From JALZHR01 sp036389695 (GTDB lineage: Bacteria; Acidobacteriota; Blastocatellia; Pyrinomonadales; Pyrinomonadaceae): a DNA stretch of 25,991 bases. A program made the position numbers and the translations under genes. Of this stretch, positions 14,546-22,759 are shown piece by piece. The notes beneath the pieces were generated by a model. That model was not told the origin of the DNA. It did not search any database and was given only the letters and a program-made list of their open reading frames with translations. How positions within the stretch are numbered: position 1 is the stretch's first letter; every line of letters starts with the position of its first letter. Where the stretch lies: NCBI GenBank assembly GCA_036389695.1, contig DASVWG010000530.1:1-25991 (forward strand), given 5' to 3'.

Positions 14546-14574
14546 AGTTTATATTTTCAATGTTTTTAAGTCAA
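14546..14574 (-). promoter_or_regulatory. Putative promoter of the lipoprotein-metH unit
   Basis: On the - strand TTGACT (14574-14569) is followed after exactly 17 bases by TAAACT (14551-14546), a fair sigma-70-type pair. A TATAAA with a shorter spacer is also present. A start near 14539 would give a leader of about 140 bases. A perfect inverted repeat aaacacc/ggtgttt at 14573-14587 overlaps the -35 and might be an operator. Confidence 0.4.
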
Positions 14575-14594
14575 ACACCGGGTGTTTCCGTTCG

Positions 14595-16259
14595 TTATTT
14601 CATCGCCTCGGCTTCGACGTAGAAGTTGCGATTGACGGCGAAAGTTTTGATTTCTTCGGGCAGGGTCAAAGTCTGCATCGTTTCGGTCGGCGTTATTTTA
14701 ACTTCCTTGCCGTTAACGTCAACGCGAAGCGGCATCGCAAAGCCCGCGACGACTCTATCGTATTTGAACGACAGGTTTTTGCCGTCGGTTTTGTATTGCA
14801 GAAGCGGGATTTTCGTCGTGCGCAGATACTGGTCGAAAACTTTGCTCAAATCGATTCCGGCTTTTTGGCTGATGTAAGATTCGATTTGCTGCGTCGTGAC
14901 GGTTTTGTGCCAGAAATCCTTGTTCAGACCGCGCAGAATCGAGAGCCATTTCTGGTCGTCGTTGACGATGTGGCGGATGGTGTGCAGCAAGTTGCCGCCT
15001 TTGGAATACATATCGCCCGAGCCTTCGCGGTTCGAGCCGTATGTGCCGATAACCGGCTTGTCGTTCTGGATGTTGCGGCGGCTGCCGATGACGTAATCTT
15101 CAGCGTCTTTTTTGCCGAAATAATACTCGACGAAAAGATTTTCCGAATAGTTCGTAAAGCCTTCGTGAACCCACATATCGGCGGCGTCTCGCATCGAGAT
15201 ATTATTGCCGAACCATTCGTGCCCCGATTCGTGAACGATTATGAAATCGAATTTAAAGCCGACGCCCGAGCCGCTGTAATCGCGCGCCCGGTAACCGTTT
15301 CTGAACCAGTTTCCGTATGTCACCGAGCTTTGATGCTCCATCCCGGGATATGAAACGCTGACGAGCTTGTAGCCGTCTTCGTAAAAAGGATATTGTCCGA
15401 ACCAATGCTCGAAGGCTTTCAGCATTCGGGGAACTTCCTTGAAATGCTTCATCGCCGCTTCTTTCTGATGCGCCAGAACCCAGTATTGAAGGTCTAAATC
15501 GCCGCCCGCGCCCTGAAATTTTTCTTCCCAGTGAACATAGTTGCCGATGTTGACGTTGACGCCGTAATTATTAATCGGATTGACGACTTCCCAGTGAAAA
15601 GTTTTCGTTTTCGCGCCGGTATTTTCGTCGATTTTTTTCAGCCGACCGTTAGAGACGGCGACGAGATTTTCCGGCACGGTGACGTCAATCTGCATCCCGT
15701 GGTCAGGCTCGTCCGCGCCGTGGTCTTTATTCGCCCACCAGATGCTCGCGCCGATGCCCTGACAGGTCGTATTGATAAAATATTCGCCCAAATCATCGCG
15801 TCCCCAGGTTATGCCGCCTTCCCAGGGCGGATTTCGGCTTTCCTTCGGTCTGCCTTCGTAAAAAACTTCGATTTTATCTTCGACGCCCGCCGGAATTTCT
15901 TTTTCAAACGAAACCCAGTAAACATTGCCTTCGCGCTCGAATTTCAGCTCGGCGCTGCCGCCGTGAGTGATTTTCGTCACGGCGAGCGGCGGCTGTAAGT
16001 CAATCTGCATTTTATTTCCGGCTTTCACGGTTTTAAAGACTATCTCGTTCGAGCCTTTGATAGTTCTTTTGTCGGGAACAAACTCGACCGCCAGACGATA
16101 ATGCAAAACGTCCCACCATTCGCGCTCCGGCGTGATTGAGCCGCGCAGCGTCTCCTGCCGCGTGACTTCTCCGCTCTGGGCAAAAGCGTGATTGACACAA
16201 ACTTGCAGCAGCAAAAATATTCCGATTAACGCCAGAAAACAGTTACTTAATTTACGCAT
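14595..16259 (-). CDS. Exported M1 family metallopeptidase
   Basis: The 554-residue protein has a signal peptide (MRKLSNCFLALIGIFLLL, likely cleaved after HAFA) and an M1 aminopeptidase core. The zinc motif HESGHEWFG places H343, E344 and H347. The third ligand is E366 in VHEGFTNY. The exopeptidase-type loop reads PGMEHQ at about 305-310 in place of the usual GAMEN. It should hydrolyse amino-terminal residues of peptides in the periplasm or outside. The N-terminal beta domain (about 45-260) is present; the C-terminal helical domain is short, as in compact bacterial M1 members. I start at 16259 because the signal peptide begins there. A longer TTG reading adds 16 residues without signal character. 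No clear Shine-Dalgarno. Confidence 0.88.
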   Translation of the reverse strand: MRKLSNCFLALIGIFLLLQVCVNHAFAQSGEVTRQETLRGSITPEREWWDVLHYRLAVEFVPDKRTIKGSNEIVFKTVKAGNKMQIDLQPPLAVTKITHGGSAELKFEREGNVYWVSFEKEIPAGVEDKIEVFYEGRPKESRNPPWEGGITWGRDDLGEYFINTTCQGIGASIWWANKDHGADEPDHGMQIDVTVPENLVAVSNGRLKKIDENTGAKTKTFHWEVVNPINNYGVNVNIGNYVHWEEKFQGAGGDLDLQYWVLAHQKEAAMKHFKEVPRMLKAFEHWFGQYPFYEDGYKLVSVSYPGMEHQSSVTYGNWFRNGYRARDYSGSGVGFKFDFIIVHESGHEWFGNNISMRDAADMWVHEGFTNYSENLFVEYYFGKKDAEDYVIGSRRNIQNDKPVIGTYGSNREGSGDMYSKGGNLLHTIRHIVNDDQKWLSILRGLNKDFWHKTVTTQQIESYISQKAGIDLSKVFDQYLRTTKIPLLQYKTDGKNLSFKYDRVVAGFAMPLRVDVNGKEVKITPTETMQTLTLPEEIKTFAVNRNFYVEAEAMK

Positions 16260-16312
16260 AAATTTTTCGAATATTTGAAAGAATTCTAATTTAAAATGAG
16301 CTGTCAAACGAT

Positions 16313-16927
16313 TTACCAGATGGCGCGGACATTCAGCTCGAAACCGCGCAAAACATCTTCGCCCGAAACGTTTTCGGGATTTTCCAGAATTTCGGTTTCG
16401 CCGCCCGCGCGATAAACATAAACTTTCCGTTCAAGCGGGTCGATAAGCCAGCCGAGACGAACGCCGCTCGCCATATATTCCGCCATTTTATCCTGCAAAT
16501 CATTGATGGAATCCGACGGCGAACGAAGCTCGATGACAAAATCGGGAACGATGCGCGAGAATTTTTGCCGTTCGGCGAGACTTAAGGCTTCGACTCTTTC
16601 TTTCAAAATCCACGAAACGTCGGGCGAACGTTTCGCGCCGCTCGGAAACGTGAACATTGTCGAAGAATCGAAGACGATTCCGGTTTTGTCTTCTCTTGCC
16701 CATAAATTTACTTCCGTTGTTAAATCCGTATTTCTCCAACCGGATTCCATACTTGTCGGCGGCATAACTATTAATTCTCCTTTGGCGGAAAGCTCGAATT
16801 TCAAGTCGGGATGATTTCGGCAAAGCTCTTCAAATTGTTCTTCGGTCAGCCGCGCCGAGTGAAAATCCAAGCTGAAAGGAAGAACAAAACCGCTCGCCGG
16901 TTCAGCCGCCTGTAAATTATTAGTCAT
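16313..16927 (-). CDS. Uma2 family (DUF820) putative restriction-like endonuclease
   Basis: The 204-residue protein has the Uma2 PD-(D/E)XK-like pattern: RLTEEQFEELCRNHPDLKFE near the start, VMPPTSMESG near 54-63, SPDVSWI with D103, and PDFVIELRSPSDS with E133, followed by K147 and WLIDPLERKVYVYR. Uma2 proteins are widespread in cyanobacteria and other free-living bacteria in many copies, and their role is not established. I choose the ATG at 16927, with AGGTG just upstream; a GTG three codons earlier would use that same sequence. It stands between two M1 peptidase genes on the same strand with 53 bases to the next, which looks like chance insertion rather than a functional link. Confidence 0.9.
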   Translation of the reverse strand: MTNNLQAAEPASGFVLPFSLDFHSARLTEEQFEELCRNHPDLKFELSAKGELIVMPPTSMESGWRNTDLTTEVNLWAREDKTGIVFDSSTMFTFPSGAKRSPDVSWILKERVEALSLAERQKFSRIVPDFVIELRSPSDSINDLQDKMAEYMASGVRLGWLIDPLERKVYVYRAGGETEILENPENVSGEDVLRGFELNVRAIW

Positions 16928-16947
16928 AGATTTCACCTCGCCGACAT

Positions 16948-17054
16948 TTTATCGCAAACGACGAAATTAAGGAAAAAAGAAAAGCGAAGCGTTCTCGAAT
17001 AAAAACACTTCGCGCTTTCTTTTCTGACAAAGCCTTCTTCGCTTTTGCGATAAA
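16948..17054 (-). terminator. Inverted-repeat region after the large M1 gene, likely terminator
   Basis: Outer arms tttatcgcaaa (16948-16958) and tttgcgataaa (17044-17054) are perfect over 11 bases. Inside, aaaagcgaagcg (16980-16991) can pair with cttcgcgctttc (17008-17019) or with cttcgctttt (17037-17046), so alternative hairpins exist. On the - strand the inner hairpin is followed by a pyrimidine tract (TCTTTTTTCC). The right arm begins three bases after the stop of the large M1 gene. Confidence 0.6.
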
Positions 17055-17057
17055 GCT

Positions 17058-19670
17058 TTATTTTCCGATTGCGGCTTTGAACTGCTGTTCGAAGAAATTA
17101 ATCGTTCCGGCAAACTGCGGCTGGTTTTTGAACTTCTCGCGCATCAAATCGAACGCCTGCTGACCGCGCGGGTCGGCGAGCTTGATAAACGCCTGCATGC
17201 CGTTGAAAATGCCTTGAAAATCGCTGCCTTCAAGCGCTTTTTTGAAGCGCTCGAAAATTATCGGGAAGGCGCGCTCGTCGCCTTTGCCGGCGTTGGCGAC
17301 GACGTTTAAAGCCGCGTTGCGAACGCCCGGCGACTGGTTTTTGTCGGCGGCGTATTTGATGCCCAAATCCAAAGCGCGCTTATCGGCAAGCTCGGCGAAA
17401 CCGTTCAAACCGGCGGCGCGCAGGCGTCCGTGCCACGATTCGGTATTGACCAGTTTGAGCAGGCTGTCGTAAGCTTTTTCGTTTTTGGTTCTGGCTAAAG
17501 CCGACGCCGCGTTTCCGACGACCGTGTAGCTCTGGTCGCTGAGCGCCGAAAGATAAACGTCGGCATATTTCGCGTCCTGCGTGAAGCCGAGAAGCTCAAT
17601 CGCCTCGGCGCGTATCAATGATTTTTCGTCCTTTGTCGCCTTTAAAATTGTCTGCGCGGTCGCGTCGTCGAGTTTTGCCGCCGGTTTTTTCACCCAGGGC
17701 GGCGATTGCGGCACAAACATCTGACGAATTTCGTCCAGCGCGGCGCGGCGCAGTCGCCAGAAAGATTCCTTCTCGACCGCGCTGCGGAAAGCCGTCATAA
17801 TTCTTTCCTTGTCGGCGGCGGACGCGTCCTTATTTTTGGCGATTTTGCTCAGCTCGCTCATCGCCCAGCGTTTGCCGAGAACGTCGCGGTCGTTTGCCGC
17901 CTGATAAAGCAGCTCGTCCGTCGATTTCTCGAATTTAAGCTCTTTAATCAGCGTGCCTTCGAAATCGAAATTAACGAGCTTCGGATTCGAAGCGGCATTG
18001 AAAGTGAAAACGTTTTCCGCCTGCGGTTTTATCCAGACTCTTTCGACGCGGTCGTCGATTTCGACATCGACGTTGGTCTGGAAAAACTCGACCTGCGGAA
18101 ATTCGTCTTTCGGATTGATTTTCTGCGTCTGTTTGACGGTCAGCGTCAACTGTTTTTTCGCGTCGTCGTAAGCTTTCGTGACTTCAAAAATCGGGTGTCC
18201 CATACGATAAAGCCACTGGTCGAAAAACCAATCCATCGACTGTCCGGTCGTTTCCTCAATCGCGATGCGCAAATCTTCGGTCGAAACGGGCTGGTGCGCG
18301 TTCGAGGTCAGATAATGATTCAGCGATTTGAAAAACGCTTCGTCGCCCAGATGCTTGCGCAGCATATGCAGCACGGCGCCGCCGCGCGGGTAGGCGTAAC
18401 TGTCAAACATCGCGTCCTTGTTGGCGTAGCGATTCGTCACAATCGGTCGGCGCACGCCTTCGTTCCACGCGCCGAAATACGCCTGCTGGTTCGAGCGCAC
18501 GTTGGCGTAGAGAAAATCTTCGTGACCTTTGCTGTGCTCGTGATACAGCGCGTCGAAATAGGTGGCAAACGATTCGTTGAGCCAGATTTGTCCCCAGTCG
18601 CGCGTCGTCACGTAATCGCCGAACCACTGATGCGCCAGCTCGTGCGCCTGAAGTCCGTCGCTGTCGCCGTCGAGCATTTCGCGCTCGTCCAGAATCATTT
18701 CCTCAATCATCGTCGTCGCGGAAATGTTTTCCATTCCGCCGCCGAAATCTTCGACGAAAGTCTGCGCGTATTTCGGATACGCGTATTTGACGCCCGTGAT
18801 TTCGGAAAAGAATTTGACCATATCGGGAAGATTCTTCACCGTTGCGGCAACTTCTTTCTTTTCATTCGGATAAGCGTAATTGATAATCGGAATTCCGCCC
18901 CATTCCTGTTTGACCTCGGCGTATTCGCCGACGACGATGGAAGTCAGATAGTTCGAATACGGAATTTCCATCTTCCAGTGAAACGTGCGCGTGCCGTCGC
19001 TGTTATCTTTAACTTTGACGAGCCTGCCGTTGGAAACGACGGTGTATTTTTTATCGACGGTGGCGCGCAGCTCCGAAGTGCGAAAATCGTTCGGCGCGTC
19101 GTAGGACGGAAACCAGTAGCGGTTAAATTCCGTCTCGCCCTGCGACCAGATTTGGCGCGGCTTGTTCGGCTTGTCGTCGGTCGGTTTGATAAATCGAAGC
19201 CCGCGCCCGAAGCTGCCGATTGCCGTGTCGGCGTCGGCGGTATTGACGTAATTGGTGCGATAATCGATTTTAACCGAAACCTCTTCGCCGCCTTTCACGA
19301 CGCGGTCGAGCATAATTTCCAGATTATCGTCTTCTTTTTTGGCGTCGTAGTTAAACTTTAACGCCGTGCCGTTTGCCAGCGTCACCGCGCTTATCGTCAT
19401 CGACGCCGCGTCGAGATAAATTTTATTCGTGTCTTTAAACGGCGCGAGCGTCACGACGGTCGAGCCGTAAGCCTGCTCCTTATCCCAATCGAAGCGCAAA
19501 TCGATGGCGACGTGTTTGATGTCGACGACGCGGCTGCGAATGTAATTAACCGGCGGAAGCTTTCGATATTCGTTCGGGTCGGGCGGCTGCGCCAGAGCGA
19601 TCGGCGCGAGCGTCAGCAGAAATGCGAAAAGTATTGCAAAAAAATGTTTGCGAAAGAATTTTGGACTCAT
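17058..19670 (-). CDS. Exported M1 family aminopeptidase with HEAT-like C-terminal repeats
   Basis: The 870-residue protein has a signal peptide (about 1-28, ending APIALAQ). The M1 beta domain is about 45-255. The catalytic domain has the exopeptidase motif GGMEN (311-315), the zinc motif HELAHQWFG (H343, E344, H347) and E366 in LNESFATYF. After about residue 640, helical repeats of HEAT type continue to the end (for example AEAIELLGFTQDAKYAD and ALARTKNEKAYDSLLKLV). It should act as a zinc aminopeptidase on peptides outside the cytoplasm. AAAGGGAAA precedes the ATG. The zinc residues fall at the same numbers as in the smaller M1 protein encoded at 14595-16259, but sequence and length differ, so they are old paralogs rather than a recent duplication. 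Confidence 0.93.
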   Translation of the reverse strand: MSPKFFRKHFFAILFAFLLTLAPIALAQPPDPNEYRKLPPVNYIRSRVVDIKHVAIDLRFDWDKEQAYGSTVVTLAPFKDTNKIYLDAASMTISAVTLANGTALKFNYDAKKEDDNLEIMLDRVVKGGEEVSVKIDYRTNYVNTADADTAIGSFGRGLRFIKPTDDKPNKPRQIWSQGETEFNRYWFPSYDAPNDFRTSELRATVDKKYTVVSNGRLVKVKDNSDGTRTFHWKMEIPYSNYLTSIVVGEYAEVKQEWGGIPIINYAYPNEKKEVAATVKNLPDMVKFFSEITGVKYAYPKYAQTFVEDFGGGMENISATTMIEEMILDEREMLDGDSDGLQAHELAHQWFGDYVTTRDWGQIWLNESFATYFDALYHEHSKGHEDFLYANVRSNQQAYFGAWNEGVRRPIVTNRYANKDAMFDSYAYPRGGAVLHMLRKHLGDEAFFKSLNHYLTSNAHQPVSTEDLRIAIEETTGQSMDWFFDQWLYRMGHPIFEVTKAYDDAKKQLTLTVKQTQKINPKDEFPQVEFFQTNVDVEIDDRVERVWIKPQAENVFTFNAASNPKLVNFDFEGTLIKELKFEKSTDELLYQAANDRDVLGKRWAMSELSKIAKNKDASAADKERIMTAFRSAVEKESFWRLRRAALDEIRQMFVPQSPPWVKKPAAKLDDATAQTILKATKDEKSLIRAEAIELLGFTQDAKYADVYLSALSDQSYTVVGNAASALARTKNEKAYDSLLKLVNTESWHGRLRAAGLNGFAELADKRALDLGIKYAADKNQSPGVRNAALNVVANAGKGDERAFPIIFERFKKALEGSDFQGIFNGMQAFIKLADPRGQQAFDLMREKFKNQPQFAGTINFFEQQFKAAIGK

Positions 19671-19761
19671 ATTTTCCCTTTAAATTTAAAGATTGTCTGA
19701 AAAAGATATATCGGATTTTGATACGCAGGAAAAAGCCGGAGAGTTTCATTGAAAAGGCAAT

Positions 19762-19912
19762 GTCAGAACCGCCTGCGGTAGCGGGCGGTTGAACTATAAA
19801 GACTCAAGTCCCAGGACTCAAGTCCAAAACGTGCAGATTTCCGACTTGAGACCTGAGATTTGGGACTTGAGACTCTAAACTTAAACCGCCCGCTACCGCA
19901 GGCGGTTCTGAC
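19762..19912. repeat. Nested inverted-repeat element with perfect 29-bp arms
   Basis: The outer arms 19762-19790 and 19884-19912 are perfect reverse complements over 29 bases, and each arm is itself able to fold into a hairpin (AACCGCC with GGCGGTT). Inside lie imperfect inverted arms made of gactcaagtcc-type words at about 19800-19825 and 19843-19877. The right arm includes the final base of the TAG stop of the DUF937 gene. The whole resembles a miniature non-coding mobile or REP-pair (BIME-like) element. A third copy of the arm lies in metH. Confidence 0.88.
19843..19877. repeat. Five phased heptamers in the centre of the nested element
   Basis: The bases read gacttga, gacctga, gatttgg, gacttga, gactcta: five 7-base units in phase. 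The opposite inner arm (19801-19825) has the complementary words with a 14-base period (actcaagtcccagg, then actcaagtccaaaa), again a multiple of seven. Confidence 0.75.
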
Positions 19913-20529
19913 TAGCGTCGATTCGTCATATAGTTCATCGCCATCGAAGCGATGTCGTCCATCGAGCTGCCGTCGCCGTCGCGGTCGAGAATCGAGCTTA
20001 AAAATCCGCCCTGCGGCGATTGCTGAATCTGCTGCTGCTGTCCGCCGAGCCAGTTTGACAAGCCGTCGGCATCGAGTCCCTGCTGCTGTTTCTGCTTGCC
20101 GAGATAGCCCATCACAATCGGCGCGAGCATCATCAGAATCTGCGCGACCTGTCCGGAATTTAAACCGCTCTGATTGCCGATTTGCTGCGCGACCTGTCCT
20201 TGATTATTGCCGAAAACATGACCTAAAATTCCGCCTGCATCGGCTTGTCGCGGCGGAGCCGCTTGCTGCTGACCGCCGCCGAAAATCAAGCCGCCAAGCC
20301 CGCCCAAGTTATTCAGAATGCTTCCGTCGTGGTCTTGTTCGAGCGCGTTGTTCAGATTTTGCGCGCCTTCCGGCGTGGCGGCGTTATTCGCCAGCCCGCC
20401 CAGAATCGCAGGCAGAGCCATCTGAATCGCGCTGTTGACGGCGCTCGGTTCGGCGCCGACGTTCTGGCTGATTTGCTCGACGGCTTCGCTGCCTTGCTCG
20501 TGCCCGAGTAAATCCTGTAATGAAAACAT
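19912..20529 (-). CDS. DUF937 family protein
   Basis: The 205-residue protein opens with MFSLQDLLGHEQGSEAVEQI and continues with the DUF937 (YidB-like) helical segment AIQMALPAILGGLANNAATP. A Gln/Gly-rich middle follows (GGGQQQAAPP and GGQQQQIQQ), then a tail with an EF-hand-like acidic loop DRDGDGSSMDD and the helix IASMAMNYM. A similar acidic loop, DHDGSILNNLGG, occurs near residue 70. The biological role of DUF937 proteins is unknown. GGAGG nine bases before the ATG at 20529 decides the start; a longer frame upstream has no support. The stop codon is immediately followed by the 29-bp repeat arm. Confidence 0.88.
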   Translation of the reverse strand: MFSLQDLLGHEQGSEAVEQISQNVGAEPSAVNSAIQMALPAILGGLANNAATPEGAQNLNNALEQDHDGSILNNLGGLGGLIFGGGQQQAAPPRQADAGGILGHVFGNNQGQVAQQIGNQSGLNSGQVAQILMMLAPIVMGYLGKQKQQQGLDADGLSNWLGGQQQQIQQSPQGGFLSSILDRDGDGSSMDDIASMAMNYMTNRR

Positions 20530-20633
20530 TTTCTTTTTCCTCCTTGAAATTTGTTGAATATTAAAATGGTAACAGAATTTTACCAACTGGATAGGATTTG
20601 CATCTTGAATTTTTAGAATCTAGGATGGCATTG

Positions 20634-22664
20634 ATGAATTTAAACCGATTTTCCCGTCTTTTTCTTTTAATTTTAATTTCAAATTTTTTCATCTCGTGCC
20701 AGAAAGCGGAAAACGCGCGAAAGCCCTGGACGCGCGCCGCGACTTTCGCCGGATTAAATCGCGAATTCGGCGAGCCTTTCGGACTGGCGTTTGACCAAAA
20801 CGGCGTTTTGTATGTTTCGGACGGCGAAAAAGGCTCGATTTTTCGCGTTGCGGCGGACGGAAAAACGAAATTGGTGACCGATAAGCTCAAAACGCCTTCG
20901 CAAATCGCTTTCGACAAAGACGGCTTTTTGATTGTCGCCGATTCGGGCGCTCATTCAATCAGGCGCGTTGACACGGCAAGCGGAAACGTCGAAACAATCG
21001 CGGGCGTCGACGGCAAAAAAGGCTTTCAGGACGGCGAAGCGCGGCAGGCTTTATTTAACGCGCCAATCGGCGTCGCCGTTTTTGAAAATAAAATCTACGT
21101 CGCCGATACTTATAACGACAAAATCCGCGTCGTCGAAAACGGTCGGGTTTCGACGCTCGCCGGAAGTGCGCAAGGCTTTGCCGACGCTCCGGCAAATCAG
21201 GCGAAATTCGACACGCCGTGCGGCATCGCGGTTTTACGAAACGGAAATTTAATCGTCGCCGACGCGGGAAATCGTCGAATCAGGAGAATCGACGCGGGCG
21301 GAAACGTGACGACGCTGGCGGGAACGGGCGAACAGGATTTGGCGGACGGGTTTCTGCCGCAGGCGAAATTTGTCGAGCCTTTAGCCGTCGCGGTTGACGC
21401 GTTCGGCGCGATTTACGTCGCCGACGGAAACTCGATTCGCGCCGTTAATCGTCAAATTTTCCCGTCAGTCGAAACGATTTCGGGAACAGAGCGCGGATTT
21501 ACCGACGGGCAGATGCGCCAGACGAGATTTAATCGCCCATCGGGTTTGGCGATTGATAAAAACGGGAATCTTTACGCCGCCGACGCCGAAAATCAAACCG
21601 TCAGAGTTTTTACCGGCGAAAATTTCGGCAGGGAAGCGAGCCGCGAAGAAATCGAAAAACTGCGCTACACGGCAGAAGAATTTCGCGCTTTGCAGCCGCC
21701 GCGCTGGACGTATAATCCGCCCGATGCGCGGCGCGAAATCGCCGGAACAATCGGCGAAATTCGCGGCGAGATTGGAGATTCAACTGTTGTGCAGAGACTA
21801 AGAGAAGCGTGGTTTCATAACGGCTTGGACATCGCGGGCGCTTACGGCGAAACGGCGCGGTTTGTTCGCACCGAGAAAGTTTTGCAGCCGGTGGCGGCGG
21901 ATAATTTCGGCAATCTGCGCGAGCTTTTGCGAATGCCGACGCTCGGCTACATTCACATCCGGCTCGGACGCGATTCCGGCGAAAAGCCTTTCGGCGACGA
22001 AAGATTTCAATTCAGCCGCGACGCGAGCGGGAAAATAACGGGCGTTCGCGTTCCGCGCGGCGCGCGCTTTGAAGCGGGCGAAGCGATCGGGACTTTAAAT
22101 TCTTTCAATCACGTTCACTTGATTGCGGGCAGAACCGGCGCGGAAATGAACGCTCTGGACGCGCTCGAATTCCCGAATCTGAAGGACACGGTCGCGCCCA
22201 TCATCGAAAAAGTTTATTTAACGGACGAAAATTGGCAGCCCTTTGAAACCCGACGCGAAAATGAGCGTATTATGTTAAAAGGGAAAACGCGCATCGTCGT
22301 TCGCAGTTACGACCAGATGGACGGCGGCGCATCACGTCGCAGGCTCGGCGTCTACCGTCTGGGCTATCAAATCCTGCGCGAAGACAAAACGCCCGCGACC
22401 GAAGAACAAACGACCATTTCATTCGCGCGTATGCCGGACGAAGATTTTGTCACGCTGGCTTACGCGCCCGGCAGTCAATCGGGTTACACGCCCGTCACGA
22501 TTTTCGACTACGTCGTGTCCAACGAAGTCGGCGGCGACACGGCGCGCTCAAATTTTCTCGACGCGGCAAATCTGGAAGCGGGAAATTACATTTTGCGGGT
22601 TTTTGCAGCGGATTTCTTTGGAAATAAAACCGTCAGAGACTTAAGCATCGAGATTGTCAAATAA
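20634..22664 (+). CDS. Putative lipoprotein with NHL propeller and M23-type peptidase domain
   Basis: The 676-residue protein has a hydrophobic N-terminus ending FFISC, a plausible lipobox with Cys22. NHL repeats at about 40-330 (words such as GLAFDQNGVLYVSD, IAFDKDGFLIVADSG, GIAVLRNGNLIVADAGNR) should form a six-bladed propeller. A domain resembling M23 (LytM) peptidases follows at about 390-500: HNGLDIAG gives H395 and D399, YIHIRLG gives H440, and NHVHLIAG gives the HxH pair H493 and H495. A further beta domain of about 170 residues closes it. It could cleave or bind cell-wall peptides at the outer side. The start is uncertain: an ATG at 20625 is also possible; I prefer 20634 because AGG at 20622-20624 is at a usable distance. 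Confidence 0.82.
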   Translation: MNLNRFSRLFLLILISNFFISCQKAENARKPWTRAATFAGLNREFGEPFGLAFDQNGVLYVSDGEKGSIFRVAADGKTKLVTDKLKTPSQIAFDKDGFLIVADSGAHSIRRVDTASGNVETIAGVDGKKGFQDGEARQALFNAPIGVAVFENKIYVADTYNDKIRVVENGRVSTLAGSAQGFADAPANQAKFDTPCGIAVLRNGNLIVADAGNRRIRRIDAGGNVTTLAGTGEQDLADGFLPQAKFVEPLAVAVDAFGAIYVADGNSIRAVNRQIFPSVETISGTERGFTDGQMRQTRFNRPSGLAIDKNGNLYAADAENQTVRVFTGENFGREASREEIEKLRYTAEEFRALQPPRWTYNPPDARREIAGTIGEIRGEIGDSTVVQRLREAWFHNGLDIAGAYGETARFVRTEKVLQPVAADNFGNLRELLRMPTLGYIHIRLGRDSGEKPFGDERFQFSRDASGKITGVRVPRGARFEAGEAIGTLNSFNHVHLIAGRTGAEMNALDALEFPNLKDTVAPIIEKVYLTDENWQPFETRRENERIMLKGKTRIVVRSYDQMDGGASRRRLGVYRLGYQILREDKTPATEEQTTISFARMPDEDFVTLAYAPGSQSGYTPVTIFDYVVSNEVGGDTARSNFLDAANLEAGNYILRVFAADFFGNKTVRDLSIEIVK

Positions 22665-22670
22665 CTTTCA

Positions 22671-22739
22671 CCACAAAGACGCGAAGGACACAAAGAAAAA
22701 TATAATAAAGTCGCTTTTAATTCCTTCACGCGCCTTGTG
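22671..22739. repeat. Imperfect inverted repeat before the M24 peptidase gene
   Basis: ccacaaagacgcgaagga (22671-22688) and tccttcacgcgccttgtg (22722-22739) are imperfect reverse complements. A TATAAT at 22701-22706 in the loop region could serve as a -10 box for the gene at 22760, but no -35 is apparent. Confidence 0.5.
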
Positions 22740-22759
22740 ATAAATCCTTTGGAGGGATT

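Noticed and set aside
14398..14594. Known SAM, SAH or cobalamin riboswitch upstream of metH
   Set aside because: None of the conserved boxes of these classes is recognisable; only a generic leader with terminator can be supported.
17706..19361. Long open frame (551 codons) on the + strand opposite the large M1 gene
   Set aside because: It mirrors the strong codon bias of the M1 gene on the other strand, is rich in Arg, Phe and Val without any domain, and has no ribosome binding site. The M1 frame has clear motifs.
14595..19670. Recent tandem duplication of the M1 peptidases
   Set aside because: Although zinc residues have equal numbering, the loop motifs (PGMEHQ versus GGMEN), lengths (554 versus 870) and C-terminal parts differ strongly.
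19860..20438. 192-codon Arg/Ser-rich + frame
   Set aside because: Starts in the repeat element and lies opposite the DUF937 gene; low complexity typical of a shadow frame.
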